A DNA stretch of 64,000 nucleotides from Blautia wexlerae DSM 19850 (GTDB taxonomy: Bacteria > Bacillota > Clostridia > Lachnospirales > Lachnospiraceae): the NCBI RefSeq assembly GCF_025148125.1, contig NZ_CP102267.1, positions 1,312,501 through 1,376,500 of the forward strand, read 5' to 3'. The notes under the pieces are model-generated. The model did no database searches. It had not been told where the DNA came from and saw nothing but the letters and a program-made list of their open reading frames with translations. Shown here piece after piece: positions 42,546 to 52,395 of the stretch (the stretch's first letter is position 1; each line of letters opens with the position of its first letter). The position numbers and the translations under genes are program-made.

Positions 42546-43253
42546 ATGAATGTACCAAATCATATTGCCATTATTCTGGATGGTAATGGACGCTGGGCGA
42601 AGGCAAAGGGAATGCCCAGAAGCTACGGACATGTGAAGGGCTGTGCAAATCTGGAAACAGTCTGTGACTATATGAAGGAGCTGGGAGTTAAATATGTGAC
42701 TGTATATGCTTTTTCCACAGAGAACTGGAAACGTTCCAAAGATGAGGTGGACGGTCTGATGAAACTGTTCCGAAGTTATCTGAAAAAATGTATTAAACTG
42801 GCAGATAAGAACAAAATGCGTGTCCGGGTGATCGGAGAGGTTTCGGCATTTGATCAGGATATTCAGGAAAGTATTGCACGTCTGGAACAATATTCTCAGA
42901 AATATGATGAAATCTATTTCCAAATCGCATTGAACTACGGCAGCAGAGATGAGATCATAAGAGGTATCCGCAAACTTGCTCAGGATGCTGCAGATGGAAA
43001 AGTAAAGCCGGAAGAAATTGATGAGCATGTTTTTGACAATTACCTAGATACGGCAGGAATCCCTGATCCGGATCTGATGATCCGCACAAGCGGTGAATTG
43101 AGACTTTCCAATTTTCTGTTATGGCAGATGGCTTATACAGAATTTTATTTCACAGATGTGGCATGGCCGGATTTTAATAAAGCAGAGCTGATTAAGGCTA
43201 TTGAGAAATATAATCAGAGAGACAGAAGATACGGCGGAGTTAAGGAGGAGTAA
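42546..43253 (+). CDS. uppS: Undecaprenyl diphosphate synthase (cis-prenyltransferase)
   Basis: 235 aa. IAIILDGNGRWAKAKGMPRSYGHVKG carries the catalytic Asp; further blocks are YAFSTENWKRS, ALNYGSRDEI, and DLMIRTSGELRLSNFLLWQMAYTEFYF. It makes the lipid carrier for cell-wall synthesis. First gene of uppS-cdsA, with 3 bp to cdsA. Confidence 0.96.
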   Translation: MNVPNHIAIILDGNGRWAKAKGMPRSYGHVKGCANLETVCDYMKELGVKYVTVYAFSTENWKRSKDEVDGLMKLFRSYLKKCIKLADKNKMRVRVIGEVSAFDQDIQESIARLEQYSQKYDEIYFQIALNYGSRDEIIRGIRKLAQDAADGKVKPEEIDEHVFDNYLDTAGIPDPDLMIRTSGELRLSNFLLWQMAYTEFYFTDVAWPDFNKAELIKAIEKYNQRDRRYGGVKEE

Positions 43254-43256
43254 AGA

Positions 43257-44051
43257 ATGTTTAAGACAAGACTCTTAAGCGGAATCCTGCTTGTGATTAT
43301 TGCGCTTGCCACTATTATCAGCGGTGATTATGTGCTGTTTTTCACACTTCTTGCGGTTTCTCTCATTGGAATGAGAGAATTGTACAGAGCAATGAAGGTG
43401 CAGGATGAGAAGATAAATCTGCTGGCAGTAGCAGGCTATTTAGGCGCAGTATTATATTATCTGGCAGTACTGCTTGATTTTGAGAGGTATGGAGTGCTGG
43501 CAATCATTTTCGGACTTGTGCTGCTCATGTTTGTATACGTGTTCACTTATCCAACCTATGAGGCAGGGCAGGTAATGCCTGCACTGTTTGGTATTGTGTA
43601 TGTGGCAGTTATGTTGTCGTTTATTTATCTTACCAGAGAGCTTCCCGGTGGAAAGTTCCACGTATGGCTGATCTTTCTGTGCTCATGGGGATGTGATACC
43701 TGCGCATATTGTGTGGGAATGCTGATAGGTAAACATAAAATGGCACCTGTCCTCAGCCCTAAGAAATCTGTGGAGGGAGCTGTGGGTGGTGTGGCAGGAG
43801 CTGCACTTCTTGGTGTGATCTATGCAGCAGCCACTCAGGGACCGATGCTGGAATATGCTGTGATCTGTGCAATCGGAGCGCTGATTTCCATGGTAGGCGA
43901 TCTGGCTGCATCTGCGATCAAGAGAAATCAGGGGATTAAAGATTATGGAAAATTAATTCCGGGACATGGAGGAATCCTTGACAGATTTGACAGTGTGATC
44001 TTCACAGCACCGGTTATTTATTTCCTCTCTCTTGTGATGATTGAGATCTAG
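43257..44051 (+). CDS. cdsA: Phosphatidate cytidylyltransferase
   Basis: 264 aa polytopic membrane enzyme making CDP-diacylglycerol. The signature near the C terminus is SAIKRNQGIKDYGKLIPGHGGILDRFDS, and the middle has CDTCAYCVGMLIGKHKMAPVLSPKKSVEG. About seven membrane segments. The stop codon is contributed by the start of a MITE (TAG at 44049-44051). Confidence 0.96.
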   Translation: MFKTRLLSGILLVIIALATIISGDYVLFFTLLAVSLIGMRELYRAMKVQDEKINLLAVAGYLGAVLYYLAVLLDFERYGVLAIIFGLVLLMFVYVFTYPTYEAGQVMPALFGIVYVAVMLSFIYLTRELPGGKFHVWLIFLCSWGCDTCAYCVGMLIGKHKMAPVLSPKKSVEGAVGGVAGAALLGVIYAAATQGPMLEYAVICAIGALISMVGDLAASAIKRNQGIKDYGKLIPGHGGILDRFDSVIFTAPVIYFLSLVMIEI

Positions 44052-44212
44052 AGCGTGTCTGAAAAATCATTCCCGCAATCTGCACGCCCCACTTTGCGGG
44101 ATATTTCACCCGAATTCAGTTGCCATAGCCCGCTACGGCGCCCTCATCCGGGCAAAATATCCCATAAATTGTGACGCACATCTTGCAGAAAGCCTTTTTC
44201 AGACGCGCTCTA
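44049..44212. mobile_element. 164-bp MITE, family C
   Basis: Terminal inverted repeats TAGAGCGTGTCTGAAAAA (44049-44066) and its complement (44195-44212) differ by one base. TA ends suggest TA target duplication. The interior has further palindromic parts. It lies between cdsA and dxr, inside a normally compact operon. A decayed relative is at 46781-46857. Confidence 0.82.
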
Positions 44213-44325
44213 ACGGAGCATATATTCTTCTGATATACATGTTTACAGTATTTTCTGATATGAGAACTGTCAGGTCAGAAGTAATTTTATAAAATTGTTG
44301 TATAAGTATTGAAATGAGGTACAAT

Positions 44326-45468
44326 ATGAAAAAAGTAGCAGTCTTAGGTTCTACAGGTTCGATCGGAACACAGACACTGGATGTGATACGTGCAAATGAT
44401 GACCTGGAAGTAGTTGGTCTTGCAGCAGGCAGCAATGTAGAAATGCTGGAGAAGCAGATACGTGAATTTCATCCCAGACTTGTTGCAGTCTGGAAAGAAG
44501 AGGCAGCCAGAGATCTGGCAGTACGTGTGCAGGATCTGGATGTAAAAATCGTAAGCCAGATGGGTGGTCTTATCGAACTTGCCAGAATGGAAGAATCAGA
44601 CATTCTGGTGACCGCTATCGTAGGAATGATAGGAATCAGACCAACTATGGAAGCAATCCTTGCAGGTAAGGATATTGCTCTGGCAAATAAGGAAACACTG
44701 GTAACAGCCGGACATCTGATCATGCCGTTGGCAAAGCAGTTCGGTGTGCAGATCCTGCCTGTAGACAGCGAGCACAGTGCTATTTTCCAGGCACTTCATG
44801 GAGAGAAAAGAGAGCAGATACATAAACTGCTCATCACTGCATCCGGCGGTCCTTTCCGCGGAAAGAAAATAGCAGATCTGGAGAAGGTGACTCTGGAGGA
44901 TACGCTGAAGCATCCGAACTGGGTAATGGGACAGAAGATTACAGTGGATTCTGCAACTTTGGTAAATAAAGGTCTGGAAGTTATGGAAGCCAGATGGCTT
45001 TTTGATGTAGATCTGGATCATATTCAGGTTGTGGTTCAGCCGCAGAGTATTATCCACTCTATGGTGGAATTCGAGGACGGTGCAGTGATGGCACAGCTTG
45101 GAACACCGGATATGAGACTTCCGATACAGTATGCATTATGCTACCCGGACAGAAGATTTTTAAAAGGCGACAGACTGGATTTTCATATGTTGAAGCAGAT
45201 CACCTTTGAGGAGCCGGACAGGAAAACTTTTAAAGGTCTTCCAATGGCGGTGGAAGCGGCAAGGGCAGGCGGCAGTATGCCAACCGTTTTTAATGCTGCA
45301 AATGAGCTGGCAGTCCGCAAATTCCTTCAGAAAAAAATCAGCTTTCTGGATATTTACGAGATTATCGGGCAGTCTATGAGCAGACATACAGCAGTAAAGG
45401 ATCCGGACCTGGATCAGATTCTGGAGATTGAGAAAGAAACTTATCGTTGGATTGAAAGCAGGTGGTAG
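44326..45468 (+). CDS. dxr: 1-deoxy-D-xylulose 5-phosphate reductoisomerase
   Basis: 380 aa from ATG 44326, with GAGG six bases upstream; an ATG four codons earlier overlaps that site. VAVLGSTGSIGTQTLDVI binds NADPH. DSEHSAIFQ, SGGPFR, HPNWVMGQKITVDSATLVNKGLEVMEA and MRLPIQYAL are conserved catalytic and metal-binding parts. Second step of the MEP isoprenoid pathway. Confidence 0.97.
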   Translation: MKKVAVLGSTGSIGTQTLDVIRANDDLEVVGLAAGSNVEMLEKQIREFHPRLVAVWKEEAARDLAVRVQDLDVKIVSQMGGLIELARMEESDILVTAIVGMIGIRPTMEAILAGKDIALANKETLVTAGHLIMPLAKQFGVQILPVDSEHSAIFQALHGEKREQIHKLLITASGGPFRGKKIADLEKVTLEDTLKHPNWVMGQKITVDSATLVNKGLEVMEARWLFDVDLDHIQVVVQPQSIIHSMVEFEDGAVMAQLGTPDMRLPIQYALCYPDRRFLKGDRLDFHMLKQITFEEPDRKTFKGLPMAVEAARAGGSMPTVFNAANELAVRKFLQKKISFLDIYEIIGQSMSRHTAVKDPDLDQILEIEKETYRWIESRW

Positions 45469-45469
45469 A

Positions 45470-46765
45470 TTGAAAATTATTATTGCAATTGTCATATTCA
45501 GTGCAATCATTCTCTTTCATGAGCTGGGACATTTTCTTTTTGCAAAGCTGAATAAGATCGTGGTCACAGAATTCTCTTTGGGAATGGGACCAAGACTTTA
45601 CAGTTTTGAGAAAGGAGATACCAGATATTCACTGAAACTTCTTCCTATCGGTGGCTCCTGTGCCATGCTGGGGGAGGATACGGACATAGAGAATGAACCA
45701 GGAACTTTTAACAGTGCGTCTGTGTGGGGCAGGATTTCTGTAGTTGCCGCAGGACCGGTATTTAACTTTATCATGGCATTTGTATTGTCTGTGATCATTG
45801 TAGGTGCTGTAGGATATGAACCATCCAGAGTTCTTTCCGTAAAGGAAGGTTCTGCGGCTGAGGCGGCAGGACTGAAAGAGGGAGATATTATTACCGGTTA
45901 TCAGGGATATCACATTGATCTGGGAAAAGATCTCTATGTATATTCCTATCTGAACCAGCTGAAAGAGGGAGATACCATTAACCTGACTGTTAAGCGTGAT
46001 GGAAAGAAGATGGACATTTCCTATAAGTCGGATACAAATGTGAGATACCTTCTGGGCTGCAATTTCAACGGGGATGATACTTCTGCCATGACAGTGGAAT
46101 CTGTAATGGATGGAATGCCGTTGCAGGAAGCAGGGATTCAGCAGGGAGATGTGATCACATCCATTAATGGAGTGAAGATTACAAATGCAGCAGATTACCA
46201 GAAATATATTCAGGAGAATCCGCTGACAGAAAAGTCTGTAAAGATTACCTATTCCAGGGACGGACAGGAATATGATATTACGGTTACACCAAAAGAATAC
46301 CGTACGGCAGAATCAGGATTTACCTACAATATGTATTCTGAAAAAGCAAAAGGGCTGAATGTAGTCAAATATGGTGCCGTAGAAGTAAAATATATGGTAC
46401 GTACAACGATTCTCAGCCTGAAAGAGCTGGTCAGCGGAAAGCTTGGAATGAAAGATCTGAGTGGTCCGGTCGGAATTGTGGATGCAATCGGAACTACGTA
46501 TGAGGAAAGCAAAAGCGAAGGAACCATGATCCTGTGGATGAATATGCTTAATCTGGCAGTTCTGCTCTCTGCAAACCTTGGAGTTATGAACCTCCTTCCG
46601 TTTCCGGCACTGGACGGTGGACGGCTGGTATTCCTTGTCATAGAGGCAATCCGCAGAAAACCGATTAACAGACAGGTGGAGGGCGGCATCCATTTCGCAG
46701 GGCTGATGCTGTTGATGGCGCTGATGGTATTTGTTATGTATAATGATATTGTTAAGCTGATCTGA
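45470..46765 (+). CDS. rseP: RseP-type site-2 membrane metalloprotease
   Basis: 431 aa starting at TTG 45470 just after AGGTGG; an upstream TTG inside dxr is less likely. Zinc motif HELGH at 17-21, two tandem PDZ domains (about 110-190 and 195-285), and the C-terminal LDG motif FPALDGGRL. Intramembrane protease cutting anti-sigma factors or signal-peptide remnants. In many clostridia ispG and polC follow; here they do not. Confidence 0.95.
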   Translation: MKIIIAIVIFSAIILFHELGHFLFAKLNKIVVTEFSLGMGPRLYSFEKGDTRYSLKLLPIGGSCAMLGEDTDIENEPGTFNSASVWGRISVVAAGPVFNFIMAFVLSVIIVGAVGYEPSRVLSVKEGSAAEAAGLKEGDIITGYQGYHIDLGKDLYVYSYLNQLKEGDTINLTVKRDGKKMDISYKSDTNVRYLLGCNFNGDDTSAMTVESVMDGMPLQEAGIQQGDVITSINGVKITNAADYQKYIQENPLTEKSVKITYSRDGQEYDITVTPKEYRTAESGFTYNMYSEKAKGLNVVKYGAVEVKYMVRTTILSLKELVSGKLGMKDLSGPVGIVDAIGTTYEESKSEGTMILWMNMLNLAVLLSANLGVMNLLPFPALDGGRLVFLVIEAIRRKPINRQVEGGIHFAGLMLLMALMVFVMYNDIVKLI

Positions 46766-46780
46766 TCATCTGGCATACCA

Positions 46781-46857
46781 GTGTGGGTTTGAAAAAATCT
46801 CCCATAAAATGTGACGTATATCTTGTGTAAAGCATTTTTTAAACACACTTTAGAACC
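46781..46857. repeat. Decayed family-C MITE (~77 bp)
   Basis: AGTGTGGGTTTGAAAAAAT and ATTTTTTAAACACACTT are inverted ends. The interior CCCATAAAATGTGACGTATATCTTG matches the right half of the 44049 element by eye. It looks like an internally deleted relative. A solo end of the same type (TTTTTTAAACATACTTTA) lies near 52600. Confidence 0.6.
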
Positions 46858-46874
46858 AATGTAATGTATATGAT

Positions 46875-46922
46875 TAAAAAGACAGATATCTTGAAAGAAA
46901 ATAGAGAGTCTGTCTTTTTTTG
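46875..46922 (+). terminator. Terminator after rseP
   Basis: AAAAAGACAGA pairs with TCTGTCTTTTT around a ~25-base loop, followed by further T. Confidence 0.7.
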
Positions 46923-47132
46923 ACGAAAATTTGACGATTTATCTGGATTTTCACAGTTCGATTTGATATATTAAAATTGTCCTGAAGGTTTAAGCGACAG
47001 ATATATGTATTACACAAATCTGTTACAGAGGATTAACAGTGAAAGTATTTTGAACGCAGTTTCGGGAAAGTGTGTGTATAATGTAACCCAACAAAAGACA
47101 AACAGAAAAATGTGGGGTGAAAGGAGATGTTT

Positions 47133-48602
47133 ATGAGAAAGAAAAATGAAATCACTGAGTATGTAGCTGCTGCTCTTATATTTGTGTGTGCGGTAGCAGT
47201 AAGTCTGGGCATATTTCTGGTATGCACGCAGAATTCTATTGAGCGTAACTCGCAGAAAGTAATTAAGACGAATGTTTCCAGACAGAGTGAACATATTAAA
47301 GCAATTTTGGATATTCATTATGGATATCTGAGGGGTATAGCAAAAGAGATTGGAAAATCCGAAGAACTTGTGTCGGATGAAAATATGGAAATGTTAATAT
47401 CGCTTGAAGAGGAAACTGCTTTAGAGCGTACAGCACTGATTGAAGCAGATGGTACGGCTCATTATGATAACGGAGCAGAGAAGAATGTATCTTTGAGGAG
47501 ATATTTTAAGGAAGGAATGGAGGGAAAAGAAACACTAAGCGATCCACTGGAGAGCAGCGTAGATAAAGAAACCCGTGTAATTCTGGGCGTACCGGTCTGG
47601 AAAAACGGAAAAGTGATAGGAGTTCTGGGTGGTTCTTATAACGTAACTGCATTAAGCCGTATGCTGTTTAACGATTTCTTTGAAGATGTAGGATATACAC
47701 TGATTACTACCAGTGATGGTGAGATTATTGCGTATGATGGTGATTTTGCCTATCATGAGATTGAATATGGCGATAACTTCTTTGAATTTTATGATGATCA
47801 GACACTTATTTTTGATTCGTCCCTGACAGAAGTGAAAAAAGATTTTACAGTGGGTGCCGATGGACTGATGAAAATAAGAATTGGAAATGATTATAATTCA
47901 GACCGTTATCTGGCCTATACAGATATGGGATTGAATGACTGGATGATTTGTTATGTTATCCCTGTTTCTGAAGCGCAGAAATCTTATAACTTTGTACGAA
48001 AATATGAACTGATTTTTACAATCGGGTTTTGTGTTATGGTAAGCATGTTGTTCCTTTGGGGATTTGTTAAGAACAGATCAAAGAATAAACAGCTTATTCA
48101 GGCAGCCGAGACAGATGCATTGACCAGCGCGTACAATAAGAGAAGTACAGAAGAACGGATCCATAATGTTCTGCAGGAACACCCGCAGGAACCGGGAACT
48201 TTTGTGATCATGGATGTGGATCATTTTAAGGAAGTAAATGATATATATGGACACATTACAGGGGACAAAGTCCTGCACAAATTTGGTGAAGTGCTTCATG
48301 AGCATTTTCGTGAAGGAGACATTGTCGGCAGGATCGGTGGTGATGAATTTGTAGTATTTATGAGAAAAACGGACAGCAGAGAAGTGGCTGTTTCCAGAAT
48401 CGAAAGTCTGATAAAAAAAGTTAAAGAATTAACATTTCCGGAAATGAATGGAAAGAATATTACCATTAGTGCCGGAATGGCATTTGCTCCGGAACATGGA
48501 ACAGGATATCTTGATCTGTATAAAAATGCAGATACTGCACTATATAAGACAAAACAGAATGGCAGAGATGGGTATAATATTTATGAAGAAGAAAAAAGAT
48601 AA
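47133..48602 (+). CDS. Diguanylate cyclase with extracellular Cache sensor
   Basis: 489 aa from ATG 47133 (AAAGGAG six bases upstream). Membrane segments at about 8-30 and 290-310 bracket a ~255-residue extracellular Cache-like domain. The C-terminal GGDEF domain is intact: DALTSAYNKRS, MDVDHFKEVNDIYGH, GRIGGDEFVVF and TISAGMAFAP. The allosteric I-site REGD stands five residues before GGDEF, so product inhibition is expected. Makes c-di-GMP in response to an unknown external ligand. Confidence 0.93.
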   Translation: MRKKNEITEYVAAALIFVCAVAVSLGIFLVCTQNSIERNSQKVIKTNVSRQSEHIKAILDIHYGYLRGIAKEIGKSEELVSDENMEMLISLEEETALERTALIEADGTAHYDNGAEKNVSLRRYFKEGMEGKETLSDPLESSVDKETRVILGVPVWKNGKVIGVLGGSYNVTALSRMLFNDFFEDVGYTLITTSDGEIIAYDGDFAYHEIEYGDNFFEFYDDQTLIFDSSLTEVKKDFTVGADGLMKIRIGNDYNSDRYLAYTDMGLNDWMICYVIPVSEAQKSYNFVRKYELIFTIGFCVMVSMLFLWGFVKNRSKNKQLIQAAETDALTSAYNKRSTEERIHNVLQEHPQEPGTFVIMDVDHFKEVNDIYGHITGDKVLHKFGEVLHEHFREGDIVGRIGGDEFVVFMRKTDSREVAVSRIESLIKKVKELTFPEMNGKNITISAGMAFAPEHGTGYLDLYKNADTALYKTKQNGRDGYNIYEEEKR

Positions 48603-48626
48603 AGATAAAGGAGAGAGAAAAAGGTT

Positions 48627-49358
48627 ATGCCTATTGGAATAATTATCAATGCATTATCCATAGTTATCGGCGGAATCCTGGGGACTCTTGTGGGGCACAA
48701 ATTAAGTCCGAAATTCAAAGAGGATATTACTCTTGTATTCGGGGTATGCTCTATGGGAATGGGAATCAGCACCATCGGTCTGATGGAAAATATGCCGGCG
48801 GTTATTTTTTCTGTTGTGATCGGTACGGGAATCGGACTTGCGATTCATCTTGGAGAAAGGATCAATGCCGGTGCCGGTGTTATGCAGCGTGTGATCGGCA
48901 AATTTATCAAGAATTCAAATTCAGAGCTTTCTGAGGATGAGTTTATGAATACACTGGTGACGATCATCGTATTATTCTGTGCAAGCGGAACAGGGATCTA
49001 TGGCTCTATCGTATCCGGAATGAGCGGGGATCATTCAGTGCTGATCTCCAAATCTATTCTGGATTTATTTACAGCAGCTATTTTTGCCTGCAGCCTGGGA
49101 ATGGTAGTGTGTATGATCGCCATTCCGCAGGTGATTATTTTCCTGATCCTGTTCTTTGCAGCAACGGCGATTTTTCCGTTGACTACGCCGGGCATGATCA
49201 ATGACTTTAAAGCCTGTGGCGGGTTTCTGATGCTTGCAACCGGTTTTCGTATGGTGAAGCTGAAGAACTTCCCAACTGCGGACATGATACCGGCGATGGT
49301 GCTGATCATGCCTATGTCATGGTTCTGGGTGACTTACGTACTGCCGTTAGTATCATAA
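48627..49358 (+). CDS. DUF554 family membrane protein
   Basis: 243 aa, about seven hydrophobic segments with glycine-rich turns. PIGIIINALSIVIGGILGTLVG at the N terminus and ATGFRMVKLKNFPTADMIPAM near the C terminus fit DUF554 (YdfK/YqgA type). Function not established; a transporter is possible. Follows the cyclase gene by 24 bp, so perhaps co-transcribed. Confidence 0.88.
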   Translation: MPIGIIINALSIVIGGILGTLVGHKLSPKFKEDITLVFGVCSMGMGISTIGLMENMPAVIFSVVIGTGIGLAIHLGERINAGAGVMQRVIGKFIKNSNSELSEDEFMNTLVTIIVLFCASGTGIYGSIVSGMSGDHSVLISKSILDLFTAAIFACSLGMVVCMIAIPQVIIFLILFFAATAIFPLTTPGMINDFKACGGFLMLATGFRMVKLKNFPTADMIPAMVLIMPMSWFWVTYVLPLVS

Positions 49359-49367
49359 GTTAAGCTG

Positions 49368-49415
49368 GCAGATTTTCATTTCTGAGTTCAGAAACGGAGA
49401 TCTGCTTCTTTTTAG
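49368..49415 (+). terminator. Terminator after the DUF554 gene
   Basis: GCAGAT/ATCTGC outer pair with inner TTTCTGA-GTT-CAGAAA, followed by TTCTTTTT. Confidence 0.65.
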
Positions 49416-49608
49416 GTCAATTACAATCAAAGTTATAGATGACTGTAATGGCGCTTATAAAAAACTAACCAATAGTTAATAGAAAATTTCTTCCTGATAT
49501 TGTATTGTAAATATATAATAAATCTGAAAAAAATATCAGGTGTATCAAAAGTATTTCCTGATATTTGCCTGAAACTATAATGGCACATCAAGAGAGGAGG
49601 AGATTTTT

Positions 49609-50301
49609 ATGAGTATGAAAAATCGATTTGCAGGAAAATGTAGAAGTTATCTGGTATTTTTTCTTCTGGCGGCAGTTGCAGCACTTTTATTTTTCCCAAA
49701 GGTAGCATCGGCTGCTGCCAAGCCAACTGCCAAACAGCTTAAAGTAACCTACAGAGGATTCGAATATGACAATGATACAGCAAAGTTATATCTGAAGCTG
49801 AGTCTGAAAAATACTTCGAGTTACACGATTACAAAAGTGAAGATGGGATATGAGATACCTATTATGGAGGATGGAACCATAACCCAGACCTTCAGTGTAA
49901 CGATTAATCCCGGAAAGACAGTGAATAAGACGGTTTATATTGGAAAAATGACTCAGCAGCCATATAAAGCGCCGAAGGTAAAATGCTTATCGTTCTGGTA
50001 TAAGTCAGCGACACCTAAGCTAAACCAGCTCAAAGTCAGCTACAAGGGATATGAGTACAATCCGAACACAGGAGAGCTGTATATAACTGCCCGTATGCAG
50101 AACACTTCCAGTTATACGATTACAAAGGTAACGATGTATTTTGAGATACCACTGGATGAAACTGCAACACCGACCAAAACCTACAATGTAAATATTCCGG
50201 CCGGAAAGATAAAAAATTACAGGTTCAAAATTGGAATGATGACAGATGCTCCGGATGGAAAGGTACTGGTGAAATGTAAGAAATTCTGGTATAAGAAATA
50301 A
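49609..50301 (+). CDS. Secreted protein with two ~80-aa repeats
   Basis: 230 aa. Signal segment at about 11-31 ending VASA. Two tandem domains follow: LKVTYRGFEYDNDTAKLYLK.. and LKVSYKGYEYNPNTGELYIT.., each with NTSSYTITKV and ending in a KC..FWYK motif. The pattern of short beta strands suggests an immunoglobulin-like or FxLYD-like fold. Not recognised further. Start after GAGGAGGAG. Single gene with terminator; probably a cell-surface or secreted protein. Confidence 0.82.
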   Translation: MSMKNRFAGKCRSYLVFFLLAAVAALLFFPKVASAAAKPTAKQLKVTYRGFEYDNDTAKLYLKLSLKNTSSYTITKVKMGYEIPIMEDGTITQTFSVTINPGKTVNKTVYIGKMTQQPYKAPKVKCLSFWYKSATPKLNQLKVSYKGYEYNPNTGELYITARMQNTSSYTITKVTMYFEIPLDETATPTKTYNVNIPAGKIKNYRFKIGMMTDAPDGKVLVKCKKFWYKK

Positions 50302-50321
50302 CAAATGAAATTGTGATATCA

Positions 50322-50375
50322 GACAGGCAGCCATTGTGAGATACTCTAAACAGTACCGCAATGGCTGCTGTTTTG
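50322..50375 (+). terminator. Terminator after the repeat-domain protein
   Basis: CAGCCATTGTG and CGCAATGGCTG pair with one G-U, then CTGTTTTGTT. The remaining ~260 bp to the next gene show only its ribosome site GAAGGAGG. Confidence 0.7.
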
Positions 50376-50638
50376 TTATGCTTAGGAAATTACGTCGGAA
50401 TTGTTATAATTAGGTATATTTTAGCATAAATAATTCCTGTCTGAAATAAAAATTGCTGTTATTATTTCTGGCTTAGTCGGGCTCGAAGTGGCAGTAACTC
50501 CTGCTTTACGTTACAAATGTTTCATGTTATCATTATCTAAAATCAGGGAAGCTGTTTTTCGGGGAATTTTTTAACCGAATGCGGATTGCGAATATCCGTT
50601 TGACTTGCAAAATCTGGTAATGAAGGAGGATGAAAAAT

Positions 50639-52345
50639 ATGCGGAACAGAAAGAAACTGCCAATTGGAATAGATAGTTTTGAAAAAATAATCCGGCATAA
50701 TTTTTACTATGTGGATAAAACAGAAATGATAACAGAACTTCTTCATAACTGGGGAGAAGTGAATCTGTTTACACGTCCTCGCCGTTTTGGAAAATCTCTG
50801 AATATGAATATGCTGCAGTCATTTCTGGAAATCGGATGTGATAAATCGCTGTTTAATGGACTGAAGGTATCCCGTGAAAAAGAACTGTGTGAAGAATATA
50901 TGGGAAAGTTTCCGGTAATTTCGCTTACATTGAAGAATGTGGAGGGATTAAATTTTGAGTCAGCCCGGAAATCGCTGAAGAATACTCTGGGAATGGAGGC
51001 GTGGAGACTTAGTGCTCTGGCAGAGAGCAGCCGCCTTACAGAGGAAGAAAAAAACTCTTATAAAGCATTGACTGTCGTTGATGATCATGGCGATTTCAAA
51101 ATGTCTGATGCCACAATGGAGAAGGCGCTGCTTATATTAACTGTATTACTGGAGAAACATTATGGAAAAAAAGCGGTTCTTTTGATTGATGAGTATGATG
51201 TGCCATTAGATAAAGCGTTCCAGTATGGATATTATGACGAGATGGTATCTTTGATCAGAAACATGTTTGGAAATGTTTTGAAGACAAATTCGAGCCTGTT
51301 TTTTGCAGTACTTACGGGATGCCTGAGAATTGCGAAGGAAAGCATTTTTACAGGATTAAACAATTTTAATGTTTTTTCGATTACGAGTGTACAGTTTGAT
51401 GAGTTCTTTGGATTTACAGATGATGAGGTCGCAGAAATGCTGAAATATTTTGGGCTTTCTGACTACCATGAAACAATCAGGGAATGGTATGATGGTTATC
51501 AGTTTGGAAAGAAAGCAGTGTATTGTCCTTGGGACGTGATCAGTTATTGCAGAAATTTATGTGCAGATCCTGATGCGATACCAGAAGATTTCTGGTCTAA
51601 TACCAGCAGCAACAGCATTGTGAGTCGTTTTATAGATAAAGCGAATAAACAGACGAGAGATGAAATCGAAAACCTGATTTCGGGAGAAACGGTTATAAAA
51701 GAAATAAAACAGGAACTGACATATAATGAATTGGATAAATCCATTGAGAATCTTTGGAGTATACTTTTTACAACAGGGTATTTAACACAACGTGAAAGAA
51801 TAGACAGCAGAAAGTTACGTCTGGCAATTCCTAACAGAGAAATTAAAGAATTGTTTGAACTTCAGATCAGGGAATGGTTTCAGGAAAAGTCATCTGAGGA
51901 TGTAAAGAAGCTTGATAAATTATGCATGGCTTTTCCAGATGGAGATGCAGAAACGATAGAAGATTTGTTTAACGACTATTTATGGAATACAATCAGTATT
52001 CGGGATACGGCAGTTAAGGGAAGAAAAGAAAATTTTTATCATGGAGTTTTGCTGGGGCTGCTAAGTCATATGGAGAACTGGGCTGTCTGGTCGAATATAG
52101 AATCTGGTGAAGGTTATTGTGATATTTTACTGGAAGTTCCGGAGAATCGTGTCGGAGTGGTGATCGAGATGAAATATGCTCAGGAAGACAGAATGGAGGC
52201 AGCTTGTACAGAAGCTCTGAAACAGATTGAACAACGTCAGTATGCTGCAAGGTTAAAGAGTGACGGGATGAAGAATATTGTAAATTATGGCATTGCCTGT
52301 TATCGGAAACATTGTAAAGTTAAGATTGGGAAAGAAAATTCTTAA
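50639..52345 (+). CDS. AAA-ATPase-like/PD-(D/E)XK-type protein (PF09820 + DUF1703 type)
   Basis: 568 aa from ATG 50639 (GGAGG nine bases before; an earlier ATG touches the ribosome site). The N-terminal block LPIGIDSFEKIIRHNFYYVDKTEMI and the P-loop-like RPRRFGKSLNM are typical. Walker B-like AVLLIDEYDVPLDKA follows. The C terminus has a nuclease-fold signature: GEGYCDILLEVPENRVGVVIEMKYA. The family is abundant in gut bacteria and of unknown role; mobile or defence function has been suspected. Confidence 0.88.
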   Translation: MRNRKKLPIGIDSFEKIIRHNFYYVDKTEMITELLHNWGEVNLFTRPRRFGKSLNMNMLQSFLEIGCDKSLFNGLKVSREKELCEEYMGKFPVISLTLKNVEGLNFESARKSLKNTLGMEAWRLSALAESSRLTEEEKNSYKALTVVDDHGDFKMSDATMEKALLILTVLLEKHYGKKAVLLIDEYDVPLDKAFQYGYYDEMVSLIRNMFGNVLKTNSSLFFAVLTGCLRIAKESIFTGLNNFNVFSITSVQFDEFFGFTDDEVAEMLKYFGLSDYHETIREWYDGYQFGKKAVYCPWDVISYCRNLCADPDAIPEDFWSNTSSNSIVSRFIDKANKQTRDEIENLISGETVIKEIKQELTYNELDKSIENLWSILFTTGYLTQRERIDSRKLRLAIPNREIKELFELQIREWFQEKSSEDVKKLDKLCMAFPDGDAETIEDLFNDYLWNTISIRDTAVKGRKENFYHGVLLGLLSHMENWAVWSNIESGEGYCDILLEVPENRVGVVIEMKYAQEDRMEAACTEALKQIEQRQYAARLKSDGMKNIVNYGIACYRKHCKVKIGKENS

Positions 52346-52395
52346 TCTAAGAAGATATCTTAATAAGAAAACAGCTCTGCTGTTCTGAAATTACA

